The notes under the pieces are model-generated. The model searched no databases, had not been told where the DNA came from, and worked only from the letters and a program-made list of their open reading frames with translations. Positions 53,658-61,413 of a stretch of DNA of 64,000 nucleotides are shown here, in pieces; the first letter of the stretch is position 1; the number at the start of each line of letters is the position of its first letter. The translations under genes were made by a program, and so were the position numbers. The DNA lies in the NCBI GenBank assembly GCA_036825195.1, contig DAISYQ010000001.1, forward strand, positions 1 through 64,000, written 5' to 3'. The DNA is from UBA2210 sp036825195 (GTDB taxonomy: Bacteria; Desulfobacterota; Syntrophia; Syntrophales; UBA2210).

Positions 53658-54989
53658 TCAGACCTTCGGTATATCAAGGCCCAGGGATTTTATCTTTCGG
53701 AAGAGGGTACTTTTATGGATACCGAGTTCCTTTGCGGTCTTCAGACGGTTCCAGTTGTTTCTCCTCAGGGCATTCGTCAGAAAGACGGCCTCCATATCTT
53801 TGAGATTTGTTATACCCATATTTTCCGAACGATCAAGACCTCCGGACCCGCAGATAGGATCGGGAAGGTGGGAAAGCATGATGACCTTTGATTTGCACAG
53901 GATAAAGGCACGTTCGATAATATTTTCCAGTTCCCTGATATTGCCGGGATAATCGTACGACATCAGACAGGCGAGTGCTTCGTCGGTGATCCCGTCGATA
54001 GCCTTGTTTCGAACGGAGCAGAATGTCTTGATAAAATGGTCGACCAGCAGAGGGATATCCTCTTTTCTTTCTCGCAGAGGCGGAAGTTCAAGTTTAATCA
54101 CGTTGATCCGGTAGTAGAGGTCCTCCCTGAATGTTCCCTGCTGAACCATGTCAAAGAGGTTCCTGTTGGTAGCGGTTATGATACGAACATCCACCCGCTC
54201 GCTCTTCACCGCTCCGAGGGGTTCATAGGTCTTTTCCTGCAGTACGCGCAGCAGCTTCGATTGCAGGACCGGAGATATATCACCGATCTCATCCAGAAAT
54301 ATGGTGCTCCCCTCGGCGAGTTTAAACCGTCCGGGTTTATCCCGTCGTGCGTCCGTAAAAGCCCCGGCCTTGTAGCCGAACAATTCCGATTCCAGCAGGG
54401 TGTCGGGCATAGCACCGCAGTTCACTACGACAAGGGGTCTGTTCTTTCTCGGACTCAGGTTATGTATGGCCCGCGCGAACAGCTCTTTCCCCGTTCCGCT
54501 TTCCCCTTCGATCAGGACGGTGCTCAGGCTGTCCGCCACGTCCGGAAGTATGTCAAACAGCTCATACATCCTGTGGTTTTTCGATATGATATCTTCAAAG
54601 GTATATTTTTCCTCTATCTTCTTGCGCAGTTTTTCGACAAGACTGATATCCCGGAAGGTCTCCACGGCGCCGATTACCTTCCCGTTCTCATCTTTCAGTA
54701 GTGCGGTGGATATGCTTATCGGTATCTGTTCCCCTGCTGCGTTCACGATATTGACAACCTTGTCCCGTATCGATCCCCCTGTTTCCAGGGTCTGTCTGAG
54801 GACACAGTTTTTCTCGCATATGTCGGCCTTCAGAACATCCTTGCACAACTGACCAATGGCTTCCTCACGCGACACTCCCGTTATCTCTTCGGCCGACCTG
54901 TTGAATGACGTGATGCGCCACTCATGATCCACTGTGAAGACGCCGTCGGTTATTGAGTCAAGTATAATATCCCGTCCTTTAATATCCAT
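53658..54989 (-). CDS. PAS-domain sigma-54-dependent transcriptional activator
   Basis: A 443-residue NtrC-type protein. A PAS sensor occupies about residues 5-115 (WRITSFNRSAEEITGVS, then a C...C pair around KDVLKADICEKNC). The AAA+ domain spans about 130-365: Walker A GESGTGKE, the L1 loop GAFTDA in place of the usual GAFTGA, Walker B FLDEIGD, arginine finger region and FREDLYYRINVI. The C-terminal Fis-type HTH is near 405-440. It should activate the -24/-12 promoter found in front of the ORP-like operon; its cysteines could sense redox or a metal cluster. Located directly upstream of that operon on the same strand. Confidence 0.92.
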   Translation of the reverse strand: MDIKGRDIILDSITDGVFTVDHEWRITSFNRSAEEITGVSREEAIGQLCKDVLKADICEKNCVLRQTLETGGSIRDKVVNIVNAAGEQIPISISTALLKDENGKVIGAVETFRDISLVEKLRKKIEEKYTFEDIISKNHRMYELFDILPDVADSLSTVLIEGESGTGKELFARAIHNLSPRKNRPLVVVNCGAMPDTLLESELFGYKAGAFTDARRDKPGRFKLAEGSTIFLDEIGDISPVLQSKLLRVLQEKTYEPLGAVKSERVDVRIITATNRNLFDMVQQGTFREDLYYRINVIKLELPPLRERKEDIPLLVDHFIKTFCSVRNKAIDGITDEALACLMSYDYPGNIRELENIIERAFILCKSKVIMLSHLPDPICGSGGLDRSENMGITNLKDMEAVFLTNALRRNNWNRLKTAKELGIHKSTLFRKIKSLGLDIPKV

Positions 54990-55401
54990 AAATGCGATTC
55001 CCCTTTGTTCTCAACATATGCATATGCCTGTTTCTATTACAACTACTATATCAGAGCGCACATCACAAGAAGATAATTGTCCGCCTCACAATTCCCAGCG
55101 CGTGTACCCTGAAGCTTCCAACCGCGCACACTCCACCGCCGCTGATCCGGTTCAAACACAGGGAACCGGATAAATGGGGACTGAACCCTTTCCGTTCCGT
55201 CACATACCCCGATCCACATTCAATGTCTACGACGGATACGGTACATTACTTTTTTGATGATATCTTTATGTTCTTCGTGTATGGTTTCTCACACATGAAT
55301 ATCCGGACGGTTTACACAAAACGATGAGATGTGCAAAGGATTTCAATCCCGAGGCCGACATACGGTCCGCTGTAATACGAGCAAGGAGGACTCTTCGATT
55401 C
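54990..55401. other. Divergent intergenic region with a 12-bp palindrome
   Basis: This 412-base gap separates the sigma-54 activator (minus) from the lipoprotein gene (plus). It contains the perfect palindrome CATATGCATATG at 55015-55026, 26-37 bases upstream of the activator start, which could be an autoregulatory site. No clear promoter hexamers or RNA genes are recognised. Confidence 0.35.
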
Positions 55402-55851
55402 ATGAGATATGGGTTTGTATGTACACTATTACTAATGGCTGTAACGGTATCCGGATGTCTGATGCATCAAAAGATAACTCCCGTAGATTATGCCTGGACC
55501 CTGGAATCGGTACTCAACGTGGATCGCAATGGAGCAGTCAAGGGTCCTCCAAAGACACCCACATTCAATGCCAAACAATTGTTTACATGGGAGCAGTGCG
55601 CAGGCACAATGAATCAACCGGAAACCCTGCGGTTAATCCAAAATCAGGCAGGATTTTATTTCATAACCGCACCCGGTTTTAAAAATGTCTATGTATTCAG
55701 ACCGGGGGATGCATCGCTGGAATTGATCAATACGATCGGAATCGACCCCAACGGCATGTCCAGACCGGCTTTTAATCAGAGGGTGCCCTTTATCCAGTTA
55801 ATTCATGGATCGAAGGTCTTCATGCTCGATGAAAAGGGTATAAAAAAATAA
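55402..55851 (+). CDS. Putative lipoprotein
   Basis: A 149-residue protein. The signal peptide MRYGFVCTLLLMAVTVSGC ends in the lipobox VSGC (Cys at about 19). The mature part is hydrophilic, with YAWTLESVL and repeated IDPNG/NPE-like stretches, but I recognise no family. AAGGAGGA lies 11 bases before the ATG at 55402; the frame is open for 26 residues further upstream but without that feature. Probably attached to the inner or outer membrane from the periplasmic side. Next to the coiled-coil membrane protein, perhaps as a pair. Confidence 0.65.
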   Translation: MRYGFVCTLLLMAVTVSGCLMHQKITPVDYAWTLESVLNVDRNGAVKGPPKTPTFNAKQLFTWEQCAGTMNQPETLRLIQNQAGFYFITAPGFKNVYVFRPGDASLELINTIGIDPNGMSRPAFNQRVPFIQLIHGSKVFMLDEKGIKK

Positions 55852-55943
55852 TACAACCATAGAGATTCGAACAAAGACGAACGGTCGAATCAAAATCAAT
55901 GGTATCACTGTTTAACCATACCAATAGACAAGAGAAGGACCAT

Positions 55944-57209
55944 ATGAAAGGGATTATCCGCACCGTGATCGTCGTGGGATTTGTTTTGCTGGGTACTCTT
56001 GCACCGTTATTCGCAGAGGTCTCCGATTATGAACGGGTAGAACGATTCAAGGCCGAATATAACGATATCATCAAGGCTATTCATACTACCGGCGATCAGT
56101 CTGAAATTACGCTGATTGCCGAACGTATTAAAAGGCTGAGCGACGAGTATGAAGATTTCAGGGCTTTTTTGAATGATGCCCTCTATCCCCAAAAGTATGA
56201 CGATTACATCGGTGAGTTGCGACGTTCATTAAGTCGTGCAACGCAACGGGTTGCATTGACCAGTGAAAAAGTTCAACTCAGCAACAGACTCACACAAAAC
56301 AGACAAGAAAACATAAGGTTATCTCTTACGGCCTCCAAACTGGCTGAAGAAAATCGTACACTGAAGGCTCTTATCAACAAACTGAGATTGACCCGGGAAA
56401 AGGACAAAGAAACGATCGATAAGTTAAACACCATGGTTGCCGAACTTATCGAGAAGGTCGCGGAACAGGAGAAGCTGGTTGCGGAATTGAAAGACAAGAT
56501 TGAAGTCCGTGACCGGGCCGTGGTGGGTATGACCGGTGAACTGATGAACCGTTTCGACAAAAAGATAACGGATAAAGGTAAGGATAAGAATATACAACTC
56601 ACCGTTGAGAAGAACGAAATTTTCGATATTATCTTATCGACCATCAAGGAAAATTCCGATTTTGTGAAGTCAGGCTTCTTACAGCCCGACGATCTGATTT
56701 TTGCCAAAGAGGAACATGATAAGTTGTCCGACATATGGGAACGTTTTAAACCTGAATTCGAAGCCATGCACGGAAAAAACACAGAAAGCGCGGCTTCCAT
56801 GCGGAAGATTCAGGCGACACTCGACGATTGGGCCAATCAGATCGATTCATCTCCATGGAAAACCCTCCATGCCCTCTTCACCGATAACGGCTTCGAACTC
56901 GCCAATTTTCAGAACGGATCAGAGTTTAAGAATGCCGTCGTGACATTTGTGGATCAAGAGATTCAGCAAAACAAGAGAAAGAGGTATGGTCTTTTTGTCG
57001 AAACTCTGTGGGCGGAAGAGATCGCACCACAATGGTTGCCGTACCTGATCGACACGCAACGGCTCACACCAAACGAGACGGCTGAAATCGAAGCAAAATT
57101 CAGAGAGTGGGCCGGTCTGAGAGACTACCTCATGTGGGGTATTATCGGCGGGGTCGTGGTGTGCATGCTGGTCATAGGTGCCGTTATGGCCCGACGTAGG
57201 AAATCATAG
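55944..57209 (+). CDS. Membrane-anchored coiled-coil protein
   Basis: A 421-residue protein. It has an N-terminal signal-like segment (about 5-22), then long charged helices; residues about 85-190 (ALTSEKVQLSNRLTQNRQEN, LRLTREKDKETIDKLNTMVAE) show heptad coiled-coil character. A C-terminal transmembrane segment (MWGIIGGVVVCMLVIGAVMA) is followed by the basic tail RRRKS. The bulk should lie in the periplasm, tethered at the C-terminus. No enzymatic motif. The ATG at 55944 has AAGGA upstream; an earlier ATG at 55899 lacks it. Function unknown; envelope organisation is a guess. Confidence 0.65.
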   Translation: MKGIIRTVIVVGFVLLGTLAPLFAEVSDYERVERFKAEYNDIIKAIHTTGDQSEITLIAERIKRLSDEYEDFRAFLNDALYPQKYDDYIGELRRSLSRATQRVALTSEKVQLSNRLTQNRQENIRLSLTASKLAEENRTLKALINKLRLTREKDKETIDKLNTMVAELIEKVAEQEKLVAELKDKIEVRDRAVVGMTGELMNRFDKKITDKGKDKNIQLTVEKNEIFDIILSTIKENSDFVKSGFLQPDDLIFAKEEHDKLSDIWERFKPEFEAMHGKNTESAASMRKIQATLDDWANQIDSSPWKTLHALFTDNGFELANFQNGSEFKNAVVTFVDQEIQQNKRKRYGLFVETLWAEEIAPQWLPYLIDTQRLTPNETAEIEAKFREWAGLRDYLMWGIIGGVVVCMLVIGAVMARRRKS

Positions 57210-57317
57210 ATCTCATTACCCGTGTTCTCAAGCCGAGACGGAGATATCACGGTACTCCAGCTTTTCATATCCACTGATAACAGTCCGATCCTGCGGAAAC
57301 AGTGCAAGGACAGGTTG

Positions 57318-58469
57318 CTATGGTGTACCCAATCCCCGTTGGAAGGCGTCGAGGGGGATGTCTGTTTTGCCTGAGGCGATGAGCTGGGCGATAAGATCGC
57401 CCGTAATGGGTGCAAGGGCGATGCCGTCTCCTTCGTGGCCCGCCGCCATGATGAAGCCGTCCAAGCCCTCTACGAAGCCGAGAAAAGGGAGACCGCTGGG
57501 CGTGTAGGGGCGCAACCCCGCAAAGGCGCGGATGATGTGCACCTCATTGAGCCGGGGAATCACTTGTGATGCCCGTGCCGCAATTGTCGCCATTCCCTCG
57601 TTTGTCACACAGCCGTCGTAGCCGACAAATTCCCGAGTCGATCCAAGGACGAGGGTCCCACTGGCCGTCTGTTCGATGGAGATCCCCTCTCCTGCCTTCT
57701 GTGCCAAGTCGGGATTGAATTTTGCCGCAATATATTTTGCCGAAAGAAAGATGGATGTGATGAGCCGGGGCAGCGTTTCGGTAACGAGAAGCTGGCCTCT
57801 CCTCGGCGTGATGGGGATTTCAAGATCCACCATCCGGCCGATTTTCGGTGCAAAGGGGCCCGCTGCATTGACGACCAGTGCGGTTCTGATCTCCTCTGTC
57901 CCCGTTCTCACAATCCATTCCCTGCCGCCGGTACGAGTGATAGCGGTTACTTCTCTATCGGTGAATACCCGGGCACCCAGTTCCTTTGCCCTGTCGATGA
58001 AGGCAAAGGTGAGGAACATGGGATTGACCTGGGAATCCTGTGGCGAGTAGGTTGCCCCGACAATCTTTTCCGAGAGGGCGGGTTCCCGCTTCCGTGCTTC
58101 GTGCTTGTCGAGAAGGGTCACGTCGAGTCCGATCTCCTGCTGTTCCTTCACATATCGTTCCATTGCGGGAATTTCTTCCGACCCTTCTATGATGACCATG
58201 CCGCCGCAGTTTTCATATTCGATGGGTGCGCCCAGTTCCGCCTCCAGCGTCTCGAATCGTTTTGCGCTTTCAAGGGCGAGTTCGAGATGGATTCCCGGTT
58301 TCTTTGACTGCATGAATACAAAGCCGTCACAGGAACACGACGTAGCGGAACAGATACTCGAACGCTCGATGAGTACCGCTTCTATCCTCCGTTTTGCGAG
58401 ATGATAGGCTATAGAAGCGCCGATGACACCACCGCCAATGATGACTACGTCCGCTCTTTGGGGCAACAA
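57318..58469 (-). CDS. FAD-dependent amine/D-amino-acid oxidoreductase (DAO family)
   Basis: A 383-residue flavoprotein. The N-terminal dinucleotide-binding motif is VVIIGGGVIGASIAYHLAKR near 8-27. The DAO-family landmarks VNAAGPFAPKIG near 194-205 and the C-terminal GLRPYTPSGLPFLG near 318-331 and AAGHEGDGIALAPITG near 341-356 are clear. Closest plan: sarcosine/glycine oxidase, HcnC and OoxB-type beta subunits. It removes two electrons from a secondary or primary amine such as a D-amino acid or opine. It overlaps the (2Fe-2S) subunit gene by 25 bases. Catalytic subunit of the complex encoded by the following genes. Confidence 0.9.
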   Translation of the reverse strand: MLPQRADVVIIGGGVIGASIAYHLAKRRIEAVLIERSSICSATSCSCDGFVFMQSKKPGIHLELALESAKRFETLEAELGAPIEYENCGGMVIIEGSEEIPAMERYVKEQQEIGLDVTLLDKHEARKREPALSEKIVGATYSPQDSQVNPMFLTFAFIDRAKELGARVFTDREVTAITRTGGREWIVRTGTEEIRTALVVNAAGPFAPKIGRMVDLEIPITPRRGQLLVTETLPRLITSIFLSAKYIAAKFNPDLAQKAGEGISIEQTASGTLVLGSTREFVGYDGCVTNEGMATIAARASQVIPRLNEVHIIRAFAGLRPYTPSGLPFLGFVEGLDGFIMAAGHEGDGIALAPITGDLIAQLIASGKTDIPLDAFQRGLGTP

Positions 58470-58744
58470 TGCTGTTCTCCTCCCAGTTCTTTTACCTTGA
58501 TCGACCGGACTGGTGGCCGTGCCGTGGCGGGCATGATCTCTTTCAGAGGTCTCCCTGTATGCTCAGCGATAATCCGTGCCACTTGTGTACCGCAGGTGCG
58601 CCCCTGGCAGAGTCCCATCCCGGCGCGTGTCCTGCGCCGTACTTCATGGAGCGTCGTCGCCCCCCGGGCTATGGCCTCTTTGATCTCACCGAGAGTTATC
58701 TCTTCACACCGGCAGATAAGCACATCGTCATCGGGATCGGTCAT
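58445..58744 (-). CDS. (2Fe-2S)-binding BFD-like subunit
   Basis: A 99-residue protein with the BFD-type cluster CRCEEIT near 11 and MGLCQGRTCG near 43-52 (CxC...CxxxxC). Small subunits of this kind belong to octameric or heteromeric amine dehydrogenases such as opine oxidases and L-proline dehydrogenase, where they hand electrons between two flavin subunits. Overlaps its downstream and upstream neighbours, so all are translated from one message. Confidence 0.85.
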   Translation of the reverse strand: MTDPDDDVLICRCEEITLGEIKEAIARGATTLHEVRRRTRAGMGLCQGRTCGTQVARIIAEHTGRPLKEIMPATARPPVRSIKVKELGGEQHCCPKERT

Positions 58745-59264
58745 GTGAATCCTTCCTCTTTTGCGGTATCGTCATGCCCCGTACTTCCATGGCGAACTCT
58801 CCGGGAACGGCAATGGTAACAATGGGCGTATGATCATTTTTTATTGGATTTTTTACGGAGAGCACCGTCCCGTTCGTCACGGTATCGCCCCTGCGATTGA
58901 CGGCCTCGACCTCGTCCCCCACCTCAGGCAGGGGGAGATATTCGAAGGGAAAAGAAATCTCCGCCTTCCCCGCGGTCCCGGTCGTATCGACGAGGAAGAT
59001 GGCGAGTCCCGGACAGGCAGCGAGACAGGTGCCGCAGCCGCTGCATCTGTCTTCGTCCAGTACGGGAAGATTGGTAATAGGCTCGCCCACACTGATGGCG
59101 CCATAGGGGCACACCTCTTCGCACGGGTTGCAGGGTATCTCCTGAACGCATTCGATGACCGCCACTGCGCCCCGTTTCAGTCTTTCATCACTGGGGCACC
59201 CCGGTGTGCTTTTCAACTCTTCAAGCGTCAGGTAGCCGCGCTTTTTTATTCCTTCAACCGGCAT
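58728..59264 (-). CDS. 4Fe-4S ferredoxin subunit
   Basis: A 178-residue protein. The two cluster motifs are CNPCEEVCP near 43-51 and CSGCGTCLAACP near 73-84, both embedded in a typical 4Fe-4S dicluster ferredoxin fold. The C-terminal region (VGDEVEAVNRRGDTVTNGTV) is a small beta domain seen in ferredoxin subunits of such amine dehydrogenases. It probably carries electrons out to an external acceptor. Confidence 0.85.
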   Translation of the reverse strand: MPVEGIKKRGYLTLEELKSTPGCPSDERLKRGAVAVIECVQEIPCNPCEEVCPYGAISVGEPITNLPVLDEDRCSGCGTCLAACPGLAIFLVDTTGTAGKAEISFPFEYLPLPEVGDEVEAVNRRGDTVTNGTVLSVKNPIKNDHTPIVTIAVPGEFAMEVRGMTIPQKRKDSHDRSR

Positions 59265-60354
59265 GTGTGATTTCCGGTCCTTTCATGAATGGTTCTTTCA
59301 TGTCCCTGCGCAGTTCCCCGAAGGGTCCCTCTCTGAGCGAGGCAAGGCGTGCGCGGATTTCGGTCTTCAGTGTTTCAGCCTCGTTGTCTGCGATCAAGCC
59401 GAGTGACCGCGCCGCCGCGATCCCGGCGAGGCGTCCCTCTTCCATGGCCGTACTGGCTTCTTCGATCCCCGAGATATCTCCCGCAATATAGATATTCTCT
59501 TTGCTTGTTCGCATGTCCCAGTTGTGAACGGGAACATGACCGCCCAGGGCGGGGACATAGGTAAATCGGCATCCGGCCATGCGCGCCAGTTCCGTGAGAG
59601 GCGTCAGCCCAACGCTGAGACAGATCGTGTCTGCCGGAATATGCTTCTCCGTTCCTTCTATGGGATTCCATCGTTCATCGAGTGCCACCAGTTCAGCGCC
59701 CTCTACATGATCATTCCCGATGGCCCTTTTTACCGTGTGGGATGTATAGATGGGAGTGCCCGCGCGGCTTATCTTCGCCGCATGGACGCCATAACCGCCG
59801 ATAGATGGAGCCGCCTCCACGATAGCCGCCACATCCGCGCCGGCCTGCATGGTCTGGTAGGAGACGATAAGTCCCACATTGCCCGATCCGACCATAAGAA
59901 TGCATTTCCCGGGGAGGACGCGGTGGACGTTTATCATGGTCTGCAGGGCTCCCGCTCCCATCACTCCGGGGAGCGTCCAGCCGGGAAAAGCAAGGGCGTT
60001 TTCGCTGGCCCCCGTCGCCAGTATAATCTGTTCGGCTTTAAGCGTCCATGCGCGGCCCCGGCTCACAAGACCTATTTTATTGTCGGCGAAGATTCCATAG
60101 GCGACGGTGTCGAGTAGCGTGGTAACGCCGAGGCGTTCGCATTCTTTCAGCAGATCTTCCGCTATCGTGATGCCGCGCACCCCTGCACGGTGCGCCCGTG
60201 ATCCGAAAAACTTGTGTATCTGCTTGAAGAGCTGTCCCCCCGGTTTCTTGTTTTCATCAATGAGGACAACCTTGCCACCAGCCTGTGCCACTTCTATGGC
60301 CGCCGCCAGTCCCGCCGGTCCCGCCCCTATTATGGCTACTTCCGTCTCTTCCAT
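59254..60354 (-). CDS. NAD(P)/FAD-dependent oxidoreductase, alpha subunit
   Basis: A 366-residue protein of the pyridine nucleotide-disulfide type. The FAD motif VAIIGAGPAGLAAAIEVAQA is near 6-25 and the second dinucleotide motif VGSGNVGLIVSYQTMQAG near 159-176. GDISGIEEASTAMEEGRLAG near 300-319 binds FAD. It resembles HcnB, the alpha subunit of heteromeric opine oxidases and the central part of sarcosine oxidase alpha. Two bases separate it from the preceding (2Fe-2S) gene. Confidence 0.88.
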   Translation of the reverse strand: MEETEVAIIGAGPAGLAAAIEVAQAGGKVVLIDENKKPGGQLFKQIHKFFGSRAHRAGVRGITIAEDLLKECERLGVTTLLDTVAYGIFADNKIGLVSRGRAWTLKAEQIILATGASENALAFPGWTLPGVMGAGALQTMINVHRVLPGKCILMVGSGNVGLIVSYQTMQAGADVAAIVEAAPSIGGYGVHAAKISRAGTPIYTSHTVKRAIGNDHVEGAELVALDERWNPIEGTEKHIPADTICLSVGLTPLTELARMAGCRFTYVPALGGHVPVHNWDMRTSKENIYIAGDISGIEEASTAMEEGRLAGIAAARSLGLIADNEAETLKTEIRARLASLREGPFGELRRDMKEPFMKGPEITHAG

Positions 60355-60355
60355 C

Positions 60356-60664
60356 CTACTTCCACTCCCCCGATTCTGTCTGTGTCTCTATGACCATGCC
60401 GTCTTCGACGGGGGTGACACAGGTGCGGACGTTGGGTACGCCGTTGACATTCATGACGCAGTCGGTGCACCTCCCGATGGCGCAGAAGACACCCCGCGGT
60501 TTCTCATATCTCCTGGTGAGACGAAAATACCGCTTTCCCGCGGCGACCAGTGCCGCGGCGATGACTTCGCCCTCATAGGCTTCGATCTTCGTGCCGTCGA
60601 CAATGATGCTGATTTTTTTTCGCTTTTTTTCTTTCCCCAGGATAGGGTGGTTGATGATGCGCAT
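60356..60664 (-). CDS. (2Fe-2S) ferredoxin-like subunit (HcnA type)
   Basis: A 102-residue protein with the plant-type (2Fe-2S) cluster CAIGRCTDCVMNVNGVPNVR followed by TC (CxxxxCxxC...C), the N-terminal domain of sarcosine oxidase alpha and HcnA. The ATG at 60664 starts the conserved basic segment MRIINHPILGKEKKRKK; an earlier frame extension lacks support. First redox gene of the amine dehydrogenase set, 2 bases after the racemase-family gene. Confidence 0.8.
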   Translation of the reverse strand: MRIINHPILGKEKKRKKISIIVDGTKIEAYEGEVIAAALVAAGKRYFRLTRRYEKPRGVFCAIGRCTDCVMNVNGVPNVRTCVTPVEDGMVIETQTESGEWK

Positions 60665-60666
60665 TG

Positions 60667-61398
60667 CTACATAAATCCTCTGAATTCCCAGCGCGCCACC
60701 GCGTGATATACCAACGTTGTCAGGGTGTATATATCGAAGACAGGAAGGCCGGTCGCCTCCTGCAGACCGGCGGCATAAGGGGGCATATTGGTACACTCCA
60801 GGACGATGGCACCGACCTCGGGATGATCCTCCAGCATATGTCGGCCGCAGGCGATCATCTCGTCCTGCATGTGTCTCATGTTCAGTGTTTCACCATCACC
60901 CACGATCGTCGGTGTGAATTCGGGGTATCCCTCCATGCCGTATATAACCGTCGGTATCCTGTCGGCACCCGCTCCGGCGAGATGGTCTTCCGTCAGGGCT
61001 TCGGCATTTATGGTGATGATGCCCACCTTCTGCCCTTTCTTCAGCATGGGATACACAAGAGGTACCTGCATGAGACTGGAGGTAAAAACGGGGATGGAGA
61101 CGCTGTTGCTCAGTTCCTTCTGAAAGGGAGCGAGAAAACCGCAACTCGTGGTGATGGCCCTGACACCGTCCGCTTCCAGATTCCGCGCGGCATCGATGAA
61201 ATTCTGAAGCCCTGCAAACCCCTCCCGCCGGACAACCATGGAGGGACTGATCCCCCGGACAATCTCGTAGACGACGGGGAAGTCCCATGTCGTCGCATTT
61301 CCGATGTCCCCGGGGATGCGCGGAAATCGAGCCTCCAACATGATAATGCCGATCGCCTGACCGTATACATTTTTCCCGCCTTTTACGACTGTCGTCAC
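60667..61398 (-). CDS. Asp/Glu/hydantoin racemase family enzyme
   Basis: A 243-residue enzyme of the two-cysteine racemase superfamily. The catalytic cysteines are in TTSCGFLAPF near 83-92 and LECTNMPPY near 200-208. Cofactor-independent racemases of this family (Asp, Glu, hydantoin) and related arylmalonate/maleate enzymes use exactly this pair. Between a TAXI-TRAP importer and an amine dehydrogenase, the natural role is converting an imported L-amino acid, or a derivative, to the enantiomer the dehydrogenase oxidises. The true substrate is unknown. Confidence 0.85.
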   Translation of the reverse strand: MTTVVKGGKNVYGQAIGIIMLEARFPRIPGDIGNATTWDFPVVYEIVRGISPSMVVRREGFAGLQNFIDAARNLEADGVRAITTSCGFLAPFQKELSNSVSIPVFTSSLMQVPLVYPMLKKGQKVGIITINAEALTEDHLAGAGADRIPTVIYGMEGYPEFTPTIVGDGETLNMRHMQDEMIACGRHMLEDHPEVGAIVLECTNMPPYAAGLQEATGLPVFDIYTLTTLVYHAVARWEFRGFM

Positions 61399-61413
61399 TG
61401 TTTCAGTCCCCCG

